A stretch of 64,000 bases of DNA from positions 12,447,745 to 12,511,744 of the forward strand of contig NC_059374.1 in the NCBI RefSeq assembly GCF_019703515.2. The letters are read 5' to 3'. This document shows, one piece after another, positions 51,201 through 59,687 of the stretch (position 1 is its first letter; every line of letters starts with the position of its first letter). Below the pieces are notes generated by a model. That model did not search any database and was not told the origin of the DNA. It was given only the letters and a program-made list of their open reading frames with translations. Position numbers and translations under genes: made by a program. The DNA is from Myxocyprinus asiaticus (taxonomy: Eukaryota; Chordata; Actinopteri; Cypriniformes; Catostomidae).

Positions 51201-54089
51201 GAACACACACACACACTTAAATTAGATCTCAATACCTTATACAAATACCAAACGTCAACTTAAAGGAACAGTTTACCAAAAAAACGAATTCTGTGACGTT
51301 TAATCATCAAGACACGTTGCAGCAGGTTTGACGTCAATGATGTATAATGTCATTGGTTTTTAACTGTTCAAACCTGGCACGCCATATCTAAACTGAATGT
51401 GAGCTATAGTGAAGGGGAAGAATTTCAGTGAATAACAACTTAAATTTCAGTCTGTTCATCGTGCAAGGCTATCGTATGGCTTCAGAAGACTTGGAATACA
51501 GTGCACAAGTAGGGATGGGGTTTGAAAAGATTTTAACGATTCCGATTCCTCGTAACAATTACAGTTCCTTAACGATTCTTTTAGTATTTTGAAGGAAGAA
51601 ATATTTAAAAAAAATAACAAACAATTCTTATTGCATTAAATGCCCCTAGCAGCTCATTTTGTAAATGATGAGATCGTTTCAGATAAAAAATGAAACAAAA
51701 ACACAGGTATAACGCTTAAAATAATTCTTGGAAATGTGTTTACAGTCTTTTTTTATGCGACACAAAGACATAAATGAGGCATAAATAACTATATCTTAAA
51801 TACTAAAAAATGGTAACATATTCATTCATTTTCTTTTTATGTATTTTTAACTACATGTTGTCATATGAACAACCAGTCAGTAATTATTCTGATTTAAGTC
51901 TTACGATTCTTGAGAACACAGTAACAATTCTTGATTTATTTCCAGATAAGACTAAATTAATGATTTGCAGTTCAGTAAGTTCAGTAACTACTCTGATTGA
52001 TGCATTATGTTTTTGACTCTCTAAAAAGAACCGGTTCATAAGCAACATTTGTTTGGAAAATGGACTACCCTGGTCGTGCCATTTATTTTTGATTCACTAA
52101 AATGAACTGGTTCATAAGAGTCATTTATTCAGGAATTGGACAACCCCAGATGTGCTGTCTGTTTATTATTCACTAAAAAGAACCAGCACATAAGAGTCAT
52201 TTGTTTGGGAATCGGCCTACCATGGTCATGCTGTATGTTTTTGATTCACTAAAAAGAACCGGTTCATAACACTAATTTGTTTGGAAATCAGACTACCCTG
52301 GACTGCATGTTTTTGCTGCACTAAAAAGAACTGGACTAGACTGATTGTGTTGTTTGATTTGGATTTACTAAAAAGGGTCATTCATTCAATAATTGGACTA
52401 CCCCAGACTTACTGAACGTTTTTGATTCACTAAAATGAACTGGGGGGGGGCTGGGTAGCTCAGCATGTAAAGACGCTGACTACTATCCCTGGAGTCGTGA
52501 GTTCGAAGGGCGTGCCAGCCAGGTCTCCTAAGCAACCAAATTGGCCCGGTTGCTAGGGAGTGTGGAGTCACATGGGGAAACCTCCTCGTGGTCGCTATAA
52601 TGTGGTCCGCTCTTGGTGGGGCACGTGGTGAATTGTGCGTGGATGCTGCGGAGAATAGCGTGAAGCCTCCACATGCGCGATGTCTCCGCTGTAACACGCT
52701 CAATAAGCCACGCGATAAGATGCGCGGACTGACGGTCTCAGACGCGGAGGCAACTGAGTTTGATCCTCTGCCACCCGGATTGAGGCGAGTCACTACGCCA
52801 CCACGAGGACTTAGAGTGCATTGGGAATTGGGCATTCCAAATTGGAAAAAAATAAAATTTAACTGGTTCATAAGAGTCATTCATTCAGCAATCGGACTAC
52901 CCCAGATGTGCTGGAAGTTTTTGATTCACTAAAATGAACTGGTTCATGAGAGTCATTCGTTTGGGAATTGGACTACCCCAGATGTGCTGGAAGTTTTTTA
53001 TTCACAAAAAAGAAAAAGAAAAACTGGTTTACAAGAGTCACTAATTTGGGAATCGGACTCCCATGATCATGATGTATGTTTTTGACTCACTAAAAAGTAT
53101 CAGTTCATAGGAGTCATTCATTCAGGAATTGGACTCCCCCAGACATGCTGTATGTTTCTGATTAACAAAAAAGAACCGGTTAATAAGAGTAATTCGTTCG
53201 GGAATCGGTCTACCCTGGTCGTTCTGTACTGTATGTTTATTATTCACTAAAAAGAACCAGCACATAAGAATCATTTTTTTGGGAATTGGCCTACCATGTT
53301 CATATTGTATGTTTTTGATTCACTAAAAAAAACTGTTCAAAAGAGTTATTCATTCAGGAATCGGACTACCCAGGTGTGCTGTATGTTTTTTGATTCACTA
53401 AAAAGAACCGGTTCATAAGAGTAATTTGTTCGGGAATCAGTCTAGCCTGGTCTTGCTGTAGATTTTTGATTCACTTAAAGAAATGTCTTATAAGTCACGC
53501 GTTCGGGAAATGGACTACACTGGTTGTGTTATATGTATCACACTCTAGATTCAATAGAGAAATGTCTCGTCAATATCTTGTGTGTTTAAAAGCCAAAATG
53601 GACACAAACCTGACATGGTAGTCTGTTGCTGGTCTTAAGTCTTGTAAAGTTGCACTTAGCTCCACTCCACTGATTTCAACAAGTAAAAAGACAGAAACAA
53701 ATAAATGGTAATTTTTTTCATAAATTACTGTAAACATTTAAAACTAGAAGAGCTGCAAATGTCATTGTGGTAGCAGCCACAGATGAACCAGAGCTGACCT
53801 TAACCTACCGTTGATTTCAGCAAACCCACAACAAACCACATAAGAACAACAGAGAGTTCATCAAGTGCACTCACACCTTCTCCACTTCCTGCCCAAACTG
53901 ATACCGAGCGCCCTCTCACCTGTAGGTGGTCTTGTACTTCCCGTCCTTGCCGTTGTATGAGACAGAGACCTCATACGTGAAGCTGGGCTCCGAAGGGATT
54001 TCCTCTCCCTCTTTGGGCTCCTTGTCACTTTCTGTCCGTAATGGGGCCAACCAACTCAAACTGGCCCCTCTGGCCTGGATATCTGTCAC
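26061..54089 (-). CDS. fndc3a: Fibronectin type III domain-containing protein 3A, C-terminal 950 residues (19 exons)
   Basis: Nineteen minus-strand exons with GT-AG borders and matching phases join into 2,853 bp, ending in TGA at 26061-26063. Residue numbers below count from the first codon in the window. There are nine FN3 domains of about 90-100 residues, with starts near 1, 100, 185, 290, 390, 485, 615, 695 and 805. They show the usual Trp of strand B ('LVLQW', 'LCLRW', 'FRLTW', 'VQLRW', 'VISW', 'LGLRW', 'LRLKW', 'EVNW') and late 'Y.FR' or 'Y.VR' motifs. A hydrophobic anchor (about 925-947, '[20 protein letters not shown]') ends three residues from the C-terminus. FNDC3A is an ER/Golgi membrane protein; loss in mouse disrupts spermatid-Sertoli adhesion, and fish fndc3a has been tied to tail and fin-fold development. 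The adjacent mlnr supports fndc3a over the paralogue fndc3b. The N-terminal Pro-rich part was not found in the window. A Glu/Asp run widens the linker before domain 7. Confidence 0.87.
27269..27988. mobile_element. TTAA-flanked MITE, copy 1 of 3
   Basis: Begins 'ttaaaggaatagttcacc' and ends 'gggtgaactatccctttaa'. TIRs extend over 100 bp ('atttactcacc...atgccatccc' and its complement). Non-coding. The TTAA flank fits piggyBac- or Kolobok-type mobilisation. Confidence 0.75.
28780..29692. mobile_element. Larger TIR element related to the TTAA MITEs
   Basis: The left 'gttgttccaaacccatataa' region and the right 'gaaagtcatacaggtttgga' region are inverted counterparts, and the right end 'gagtgaactattccttaa' resembles the MITE terminus. 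A poly-C run (about 28957-28970) and (TAA)n (about 29022-29043) lie inside. A fragment of the same family ('ggctatcgtatggcttcaga') recurs at 51467-51520. Confidence 0.5.
30867..31391. mobile_element. TIR element, first of an adjacent pair
   Basis: The left end 'ttaagcccaaagtacacttc' and the right end 'cgaagtataatttaggcttc' are inverted repeats about 520 bp apart. Confidence 0.5.
31392..32247. mobile_element. TIR element, second of the pair
   Basis: The left end 'aaggcccagatatacttc' and the right end 'gaagtatattgggggcttt' are inverted. Internal blocks match 4400-5490 on the opposite strand. Confidence 0.5.
32453..33164. mobile_element. TIR element, AGGGCTGTCA family (copy 2)
   Basis: Begins 'agggctgttgattta', ends 'taatcgattgacagtcct'. 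Same family as 7413-8077 and 63281-63786. Ends 38 bp from an fndc3a donor. Confidence 0.6.
33203..33324 (-). CDS. fndc3a: fndc3a exon: FN3-9 start
   Basis: 122 bp. '[20 protein letters not shown]' to 'NSEFKQ', phase 0 end before GTACGT. A CA microsatellite flanks the acceptor. Confidence 0.88.
33805..33971 (-). CDS. fndc3a: fndc3a exon: FN3-8 body
   Basis: 167 bp. '[20 protein letters not shown]' to 'PPAPLK', phase 1 end before GTACCA. Confidence 0.88.
34710..35425 (+). repeat. GAAA-type polypurine tract
   Basis: About 715 bp of imperfect GAAA, GAAAGT and GCAAAAGA units, purine-rich on the plus strand and so pyrimidine-rich in the fndc3a transcript. A 40-bp remainder continues at 37561-37600 beyond the L1 insertion. 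Confidence 0.85.
35426..37560 (+). mobile_element. L1-type LINE, 5'-truncated and internally deleted
   Basis: 35471-35851 encodes the ORF1p coiled coil and start of the RRM-like domain ('[20 protein letters not shown]'). About 35930-36150, in another frame, encodes its C-terminal domain ('[17 protein letters not shown]'). Near 36180 the sequence jumps to the reverse-transcriptase region of ORF2 ('[16 protein letters not shown]'). The polymerase YADD motif reads YADI (36281-36292) and a stop precedes it. ORF2 C-terminal pieces follow to about 37466. The 3' end at about 37555 runs back into GAAA repeat, with 'aaaagtg' on both sides as a likely target-site duplication. Endonuclease sequence is absent. 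Opposite strand to the host gene. Confidence 0.8.
37609..37821 (-). CDS. fndc3a: fndc3a exon: FN3-7 end and FN3-8 start
   Basis: 213 bp. '[20 protein letters not shown]', '[11 protein letters not shown]', 'LRLKWGDG' to '[10 protein letters not shown]'. The donor lies 40 bp from GAAA repeat and L1 sequence. Confidence 0.88.
38086..38438 (-). CDS. fndc3a: fndc3a exon: FN3-6 end, acidic linker, FN3-7
   Basis: 353 bp, the longest exon. '[14 protein letters not shown]', then an acidic run of 12 Glu/Asp (38262-38297), then '[20 protein letters not shown]' to 'LQPDTTY'. Ends phase 2. Confidence 0.87.
39118..39267 (-). CDS. fndc3a: fndc3a exon: FN3-6 body
   Basis: 150 bp, phase 0 on both sides. '[20 protein letters not shown]' to 'ATSYFCRVQ'. 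Confidence 0.88.
39961..40617. mobile_element. TTAA-flanked MITE, copy 2 of 3
   Basis: Begins 'ttaaagggatagttcaccca', ends 'gggtgaactatccatttaa'. It sits inside another diverged repeat ('gcccctgaaattcaaaat', 39885 region) that also occurs inverted near 26630. Confidence 0.75.
40961..40987. repeat. Poly-A run in fndc3a intron
   Basis: About 26 consecutive A. Confidence 0.85.
41163..41276 (-). CDS. fndc3a: fndc3a exon: FN3-6 start
   Basis: 114 bp, phase 0 on both sides. '[20 protein letters not shown]' to 'TCAVISWE'. Confidence 0.87.
41346..41798. mobile_element. MITE with long TIRs (copy 1 of 2)
   Basis: Left 'ggcacagtcacatttacctt' and right 'aaggtaaatgtgaccacgcc' are inverted, and the match continues inward for roughly 45 bp. 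Almost fills the intron between two fndc3a exons. Relative at 57579-58008. Confidence 0.7.
41886..42061 (-). CDS. fndc3a: fndc3a exon: FN3-5 body
   Basis: 176 bp. '[18 protein letters not shown]' to '[13 protein letters not shown]'. Donor GTGAGC. Confidence 0.88.
42384..43057. mobile_element. TTAA-flanked MITE, copy 3 of 3
   Basis: Begins 'ttaaagggatagttcaccca', ends 'gggtgaactattcctttaa'. Same family as the other two copies. Confidence 0.75.
43325..43430 (-). CDS. fndc3a: fndc3a exon: FN3-5 start
   Basis: 106 bp. '[20 protein letters not shown]' to 'AREVQLRW', phase 1 end. The first ATG is internal, not a start. Confidence 0.87.
43745..45168 (-). mobile_element. Tc1-like transposon with both TIRs, transposase broken
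   Basis: The left end 'cagtggcaagaaaagtatgt' and the right end 'ttcttgccactata' are terminal repeats at a TA-rich site. The minus strand carries the transposase in separate frames: 44884-44663 the N-terminal HTH ('[20 protein letters not shown]'); 44524-44216 the second HTH and catalytic start ('[20 protein letters not shown]', 'GRTPRRKTL'). Stops and frameshifts make it inactive. It shares a subfamily with 15230-16218. Length (1.42 kb) is near that of complete elements of this type. Confidence 0.8.
45172..45213. repeat. (TA)n microsatellite
   Basis: TA dinucleotide run directly after the Tc1 right end. Confidence 0.85.
45837..45858 (-). repeat. Short interstitial telomere-like repeat
   Basis: About three CCCTAA-type units inside an fndc3a intron. 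Confidence 0.75.
46060..46178 (-). CDS. fndc3a: fndc3a exon: FN3-4 C-part
   Basis: 119 bp. '[20 protein letters not shown]' to 'ISAGGESP'. Donor GTATGA. Confidence 0.85.
46270..46338 (-). CDS. fndc3a: fndc3a short exon: FN3-4
   Basis: 69 bp. '[20 protein letters not shown]', a typical FN3 B-C strand. Donor GTACGT. Confidence 0.87.
46616..46754 (-). CDS. fndc3a: fndc3a exon: end of FN3-3, start of FN3-4
   Basis: 139 bp. '[20 protein letters not shown]' to 'SFRLTW'. Ends phase 1 before GTCAGT. Confidence 0.87.
47430..49545 (+). repeat. 2.1-kb GACA/GAAA-type tetranucleotide tract
   Basis: Mostly 'cagacagacagaaagacaga' permutations, nearly pure purine/cytosine with few thymines. It fills most of the intron between fndc3a exons 46616-46754 and 49640-49726. 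It gives long Cys/Leu/Ser/Val-rich open frames on the minus strand in all frames. These are artefacts of a T-, G- and C-only repeat that cannot form TAA or TAG. Confidence 0.92.
49640..49726 (-). CDS. fndc3a: fndc3a exon: FN3-3 middle
   Basis: 87 bp, phase 0 on both sides: '[20 protein letters not shown]' then 'HRSTTYRFR'. The open frame continues through the donor into the tetranucleotide tract; that part is intron. Confidence 0.87.
50010..50184 (-). CDS. fndc3a: fndc3a exon: FN3-3 N-part
   Basis: 175 bp. '[20 protein letters not shown]' to '[12 protein letters not shown]'. Donor GTGAGT. Confidence 0.87.
50383..50507 (-). CDS. fndc3a: fndc3a exon: FN3-2 C-part
   Basis: 125 bp. '[20 protein letters not shown]' to '[12 protein letters not shown]'. 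I chose the donor GTGTGT at 50382 over an upstream GT because only it keeps phase 2 with the next exon. Confidence 0.85.
50922..50975 (-). CDS. fndc3a: fndc3a micro-exon: FN3-2
   Basis: 54 bp, too short for a simple ORF scan. Reads '[18 protein letters not shown]', with phase 0 on both sides. Confidence 0.87.
51060..51198 (-). CDS. fndc3a: fndc3a exon: end of FN3-1, start of FN3-2
   Basis: 139 bp. '[17 protein letters not shown]' followed by 'SSLVLQWK'. Donor GTACGG, phase 0. Confidence 0.87.
52015..53540 (+). repeat. Minisatellite, about 75-bp unit
   Basis: Repeated 'gattcactaaaaagaaccgg', 'ttcataagagtcatt' and 'gggaatcggactaccc' modules with variation, about 14 or more units, interrupted by a SINE at 52442-52859. 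Lies in an fndc3a intron. Confidence 0.85.
52442..52859 (+). mobile_element. Long tRNA-derived SINE, copy 1
   Basis: The head has 'ctgggtagctcagcatgtaa' (A-box-like) and 'gagttcgaa' (B-box-like). A body of about 340 bp ('tgaagcctccacatgcg', 'gaggcgagtcactac') ends 'ttccaaattgg' plus an A-rich tail. 'aactgg' flanks both sides. Confidence 0.85.
53610..53669 (-). CDS. fndc3a: fndc3a exon: FN3 domain 1, middle
   Basis: 60 bp. Reads '[20 protein letters not shown]' across the phase-2 junctions. Donor GTTTGT. Confidence 0.85.
53920..54089 (-). CDS. fndc3a: fndc3a exon (first in window): FN3 domain 1, N-part
   Basis: Starts after AG (54091-54090), phase 0, '[16 protein letters not shown]'. Ends with 2 nt before GTGAGA. 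Includes a charged loop ('[16 protein letters not shown]') and the '[11 protein letters not shown]' strand. Confidence 0.85.
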
Positions 54090-54509
54090 CTGAGGATAAA
54101 TTGGGACAAAATAGCACCATTTAGCATAAAGCCCAATAATGTGTTAATGATAGTTCAATCATAATGAAAAGCCATCATGTATACACCTCAACTGGAATAA
54201 ACAACGAGTTTAAAATCTGAGCTGGTACTGATCTTAAAAATTCAGTTAGATTGTAACTGCAATATAAATCTTTAAATCCAACAGCTTTCCCAAACAGTTT
54301 AGAAAAAACCTAGCAAAGTGCAGAACACTCTCTCCCAGTAATCTTTGTTAGGCAAGTACTCTCATCTAGAGATGCCTAGTTATTGGAAGTAGTAGTTAAT
54401 ATATTTACACCCAGAATTCGGGACGCCTCTCATTTGTGACTTTAACCAGTAAGCGAACGCAAACGCTTCTAGTTGTGCTTCATGCGTCATTGCATTACAG
54501 AATGTGTCC
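54090..54509. other. Sequence upstream of the first fndc3a exon in the window
   Basis: Presumed intron with no exon recognised. Confidence 0.5.
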
Positions 54510-54690
54510 AAACATAATTCATAACACTATGCACATACGTTTTGCATTCTCATCGTCGCCTCAAGAGGCACTATAGAGGACATTAGCGTAAACTGTCTTC
54601 TTCTACGATCAAAACAGAAGACAGTTTACTTTATACCGGCTATAGTGCCCCTTGTGGAAACTGTGAGAATGCAAAACATTACGAATGGAC
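54510..54690. repeat. Foldback (long hairpin) element
   Basis: The arms 54540-54604 and 54615-54676 are reverse complements with few mismatches. They share 'tttgcattctca', 'aggcactatag' and 'gtaaactgtcttct'. The loop is about 10 nt. Confidence 0.75.
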
Positions 54691-55584
54691 AGTTAAACTG
54701 TCAAAATGCTTATAGCTACCTACTACATCTGCCACAGTTACACAAGAATGCATGGTAATGTACAACGCAACCGCTAGCTTGCTTTACATTGATAAACATT
54801 CATGCCCCGCGTTTGCAACCTTCCGTAGAGAACATTTCTGGTCAAAACCTCATCATGTTTACTGAGCAAAGATGGTAACTTGAGAAGAAAGCTTTCTTGA
54901 TATATTTTTAGATATGTTAGAAAGGCAAACACACCAATTATGCACTGGGGTGCTATGCTGAGTAACTGACTATGTTTACATGGACACCAGAAAGCAGCTT
55001 ATTGCGAGAAACCGACATATTGCGACAAAGTGGCGTTCCCATTTGCATGCATTGTATAAGCAGTGTACTCTTTACTCCCGTATACATGTAGCTCAGTCAG
55101 TAAGCAATGTAATTTCCCCGTGACGCTTGTGTAAATAACAAACATGGCATCAGATGAAGACATCACTATTTTATGCTCTGTTGCTTCGCTTTATTTCCAG
55201 ATTTTCCAGAGTTGTTGCTGTGTTTGTTTACTTTCTATCGCAACCTGAAGCGAAACTGCGCTGCAATAGTGGGGTTTCCCTCTTACGTAAAACTCCGGGA
55301 TTCCCCAAATGTACAAGCGCATATACGTGAAAGTGAGGACAGTTGATATTTTAAATTGGTGTGTATAAATGGGTATAGTTTATTATGTTTTTTTTTTTCC
55401 ACTGTACTCCCAGACATGTTGAATTCTTTCTGCTGTGTTGACTTATTGGTGGGCTCCATCCTATGACGTTTGTTATTCGGCCTGTTAATGTACATGCACA
55501 CTAAAAAAAAATGATAAGGTTGCCACTTATGCGTTTATACGACCACATAAGCCGCATTCTCAGGGAGAAACCCCGGTGTGTTAA

Positions 55585-57312
55585 CCCTCTGGGGTCGACG
55601 GACGCGCCGGTGTGTCCTGCTGGATTTTTTCCTCATAACAGCGGAAAAAACGTAAAATACTCCGTCATTTTTGGGCATACAGATAAGTGTAAGACATCAT
55701 TAGAGACTATAAAGGGTCTACTTTATTTGTGTACACTCATAATAACAACAAAACCTTGTGCTTTTGTAAAATAAAGAAAATAAACAGGGTGCGCTTTCAG
55801 CCGTCTCTGTCTCCGCGAGTATCTTTCTGAAACTCCACAAACACTTATCAGACAAACATGAAACATATGTCTAAAGAAAGCTTATAATGTCTACTTTTAC
55901 ATAAAATAATTCAAATTTAAAACAAATATTCTCCTGCAATGTAATCTGTATGAAACAAAGCGATGTACAGTTTCTCCTGGCTCAGCTCATTATCGCTGAG
56001 GAAGCTCCTGGATAGTGACGAAGACTTCACATTTTCCTCAGAAGAAGCGCGGGACTCCGATGAACGTTTGAAGAGCGACTTGATCCAGCCGAGGATACAA
56101 TTTCGGATGAGTAAGTCATTTAGTTTTACTTGCATATTAGTTGACATGCTATTTTATATAAACGTACATATTTTACTAGTTGGACTATTTCCAGGCTTGC
56201 CAGCCAGGATTCAGAGTATTGAAATTTGAAATATGTCCTAATAGGCAAGTTTTAGTTACATTTAAATGTTGTTTCGGCTAAAGCAGGTATTTAAATTGTA
56301 TGCTGTTTGATATAAATATGATATGTAATATGATATAAAAAACAATATGAATGTTTAGATTATATTTTAACTAGTGTTTATGCTGCCTCATTATCATCAA
56401 CGAAGCTTGTGCTTGCAAATATCTGTTCGGGTGTAAATGTGTAAAATGTGCTTTAAATATGCCCATATTAGAACATCAGCATATTAGAATGATTTCTGAA
56501 GGATCATGTGACACTGAAGTCTGCAGTACTGATGCTGAAAATTCAGCTTTGATCACAGGAATAAATTGCATTTTGCAATATATTCAAATAGAAAAGTTAT
56601 TTTAAATTGTAAAAATATTTCACAATATCACTGTTTTTGCTGTATTTTGGATCAAATAAATGCAGCCTTGGTGAGCAGAAGAGACTTTTTAAAAACATTA
56701 AAAAATTTTACAGATCTAAAACTTTTAAACGGTAGTGTAGGTCTAAAGTTTTTAAGTCTTTATGTAAAGAAAATGTATAGTCAGATTACTTCTTTTAACT
56801 TAAAACTTGATTTTGTAAATAAGCTACAAAAAATACATTCAATCATTAAGTCTCCTCACATTCATTCTCTCTCAGGGGAGGGGTCTTTGTCTCCTCAGGT
56901 GTGAATCACATCAATATTCATGATCATCCACGCCTCCTCGCATATGGCCTAACACTAAAAGTGTCTTACAAAAGTTAAATGACTATTTATTTGTATCAAT
57001 GAGTGATCAGGATGGTTATCACATCATTTTTGTAGCAAAAACTCTAGGCTACAAGATCCAGTTCAGAAAAGTCTTGTGAACAAATGTTTAGTATGTTATA
57101 TGGCCTTATTTCAGTGACTTAACATTTTTGTTTTTTTCAAAAACCATGCATAAATGTTATTTTCTCAAAAATACAAATACAATACAAAATATGCTGAATA
57201 CAGTGTTATCAGACTTTAGCCATTAATATGTTTTTAAGCAACTGAAAAAAGCACAAATGTCAAGGCATGTCAAAACATCTCCAGGGCCCAAAACACCCTC
57301 AGACCCCAGAGG
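55585..57312 (-). mobile_element. piggyBac-like element, non-autonomous
   Basis: Starts after TTAA (55581-55584) with 'ccctctggggtc' and ends 'gaccccagagg', an inverted match. The right TTAA is degraded to 'taaa'. Within it, 55917-56147 has a Ser/Asp/Glu-rich minus frame reminiscent of the acidic N-terminus of piggyBac transposases; the catalytic part is missing. Confidence 0.55.
56470..56740 (+). repeat. High-copy type interspersed repeat (3' fragment)
   Basis: Contains 'gaaggatcatgtgacactga', 'gctgaaaattcagctttgat' and ends 'cttttaaacggtagtgta', a block I recognise as very common in cyprinid genomes. It is nested in the piggyBac-like element. Confidence 0.5.
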
Positions 57313-57578
57313 TAAACCCTTTTCTCTTAATCCCTTAAATGATGCAAGGAAATCATTGCTCTCGTTTACATGACATATTAGAACGCTGCTTTCTGCAAAA
57401 ACCCTGGAATAAACCGTGCATGTAAACAGTCACTGTTTTAGTCAGCTGACTTGGTCGCATCACATAAATTTCTCTGTGTTATGGTAATGTTGACACTAAA
57501 TGCTAAACATTTGCATGAACAAAAATTTGATTTGGAATATATAATAGGTCATGATGGTCAATTAGATGGTGGATTAGT

Positions 57579-58008
57579 TTAAAGGCACGGTCACATTTAC
57601 ATTTGCATGACAAAATTCAGCGGGCAAATGCGGCGTGGGCAGACGTTGAGTGCGTGTGAAACGTGCAAAAAATAATTATTTTTAATGCTGCACTTTATAC
57701 TCTGTGAGAGTGAAGTTAAAAAGAAACTCGCAGCTAAAATGATATCCTTGTCTATTGTGAATACTCAGTGTAGCTGTGAATGAAGCACCGCCCACACAGC
57801 GGTCACTGCCAAACCAATTAACTTCCTATTGGTCAATGCAGCGAATTCACCTGTCAAAGTTCACCAAACTTGAACTCCACTCGAAATCTGCAAAGGGAAA
57901 TTCTTCGCCATAGGAAGTTCATCGCACGAATTTCACGATTGCGCAGATCCGATTGACATGACTGTAATTCCACCTCGGAATTTCGCCGTGCGATGCGACC
58001 GCACCTTA
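57579..58008. mobile_element. MITE with long TIRs (copy 2 of 2)
   Basis: Same family as 41346-41798: 'ggcacggtcacatttacatt' on the left, 'gatgcgaccgcacctta' on the right, and a shared interior ('ttcacctgtcaaagttcacc'). Confidence 0.7.
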
Positions 58009-58014
58009 ACTATA

Positions 58015-58015
<1 letters not shown>

Positions 58016-58050
<35 letters not shown>
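58016..58050. repeat. (TA)n microsatellite
   Basis: TA run beside the MITE. Confidence 0.8.
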
Positions 58051-58053
<3 letters not shown>

Positions 58054-59259
58054 AGCTTTATTACTTTTTTGGTGTTTTAAAGGAGATTAATTTAGAGATC
58101 TCACCACTTTTTCAGCATCTCATACCTTAAGCAGTGCATTTTTTTTTTTTACACTATGTGTTGAGTTAAAAATCCACCTTTTAAAAAGCCCCTTAAAGAG
58201 TTAGTTCACCCAAAAATTAATATCCTTTGAAGAAACATGTCTTATTGGGGTCTGGTGGACATGACCCTAAACAATTTTAATTTTACAGGGCTCCATTAAG
58301 ACAGACTAGTCAACGAATCATTTAGACAACCTACCGACTAATCGATCTTGAAAATATGTATGTTTGCACATGGATTGACAAATTTCATGTTAACATGAGC
58401 ACCAGAATACAATGTGACGCATTGAATTCCACTTCGACTGAGAAGTTTAAATGAGTGAAAATTCATATAATGAGATGTGCAATCAATTCAACTTGATTAA
58501 CCCGACAAACGGAAGTTGTCTGATTTAGCGGAATGCATTTTTTTGTTCAACTGACTTCAGCTGAGGTTAATTGATCCCAGGGGCTAATTGGTTATATATA
58601 TATAACTACATGTGCATCTTCATGTGGGAACTACACACGTCTTCTTGTTTCGTGTCAATGGAAAGAGTTGCTTGAGTTTATTTTAATGACATGCAGCGCT
58701 CCCCCCGCAGAACAAAAGAGAACTCCTGTTATGCAAGAGGGAATATTTTTAGCTTCATTCCAGTTGAGAAACAAGTGTCTCCTTTAGTTATGGATGCATG
58801 ACTATGCACCTTTCGGGTTTTCTGCCAAGAATAGCTCAAGTTAGTGCACATTAGTAGGCCAAAACAGACTTGAAAATAATTATTTATCTGTACCTCAAGG
58901 GGCACGATTCTTTTCTCAACCCTTGCAAAGTTCTGTTCTTTTCTGTTCAGTTGAAATAATCGGATTTTTTATGCTATTGATCTCCACAAATCTGGCTGAT
59001 ATACTGGATTTATTACCTTATCATTATATATGACAAGGTAAAATATGAGACAATAAATAATGTGGTTTATTGATCTGCAAAGTCAATATACTTTAGGAAT
59101 ATAAAATTAAATACCCTATGCTTGATTGAAATGCTAATTGAACTGAAAAACATAACTGTTTTGGGCTGTTTTAAAAATAGATTTTTAGTGGTCTTATTAT
59201 TTATAGTTGTCTATTTATTAAGTTCGGATAGCATAAAGTATTTTAACCATGGACAAGAG
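58051..59259. other. Non-genic stretch
   Basis: Short MITE-end fragment ('ttagttcacccaaaaat', 58201). No exon of fndc3a or other gene recognised. Confidence 0.5.
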
Positions 59260-59687
59260 TGGGGCCTGGGTAGCTCAGCGAGTAAAGACACTGACTACCA
59301 CACCTGGAGTCGCAAGTTCGAATCCAGGGTGTGCTGAGTGACTCCAGCCAGGTCTCCTAAGCAACTAAATTAGCCCAGTTGCTAGGGAGGGTAGAGTCAC
59401 ATGGGGTAACCTCCTCGTGGTCACTATAATGTGGTTCGCTCTCTGTGGGGCACGTGGTGAGTTGTGCTTGGATGCCGGAGAATAGCGTGAAGCCTCCACA
59501 AGCGCTACGTCTACGTGGTAACGCGCTCAGCAAGCCACGTGATAAGATGCGCAGATTGACGGTTTCAGACGCGGAGGCAACTGAGATTCGTCCTCCGCCA
59601 CCCGGATTGAGGCGAGTCACTACACCACCATGAGGACTTAGAGTGCATTGGGAATTCCAAATTGGGGAGAAAAGGGAGAAAAAAAAC
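59260..59687 (+). mobile_element. Long tRNA-derived SINE, copy 2
   Basis: Intact head 'gggcctgggtagctcagcga' and B-box 'aagttcgaatccagg', with a body as in copy 1 and a tail 'ggggagaaaagggagaaaaa'. Confidence 0.88.

Larger units (their letters stand above)
54967..57433. mobile_element. TIR transposon interrupted by a piggyBac-like element
   Basis: The left end 'tgactatgtttacatgg' and the right end 'gcatgtaaacagtca' are inverted. A second paired block 'agaaagcagc' follows inward on both sides. The superfamily is uncertain. Without the insert, it would be about 0.74 kb. Confidence 0.55.

Noticed and set aside
52398..52932. Open frames of 114-160 codons in both directions
   Set aside because: These and those at 59357-59707 and 61633-62073 are translations of the same SINE; their similarity is repeat similarity.
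52015..53540. CRISPR-like regular repeats
   Set aside because: Units are about 75 bp, degenerate throughout, without distinct spacers and in a vertebrate intron. A minisatellite explains them.
59262..59340. Possible tRNA gene
   Set aside because: A- and B-box-like motifs are present, but the sequence continues into a conserved body of about 340 bp shared by three copies. It is a SINE head.
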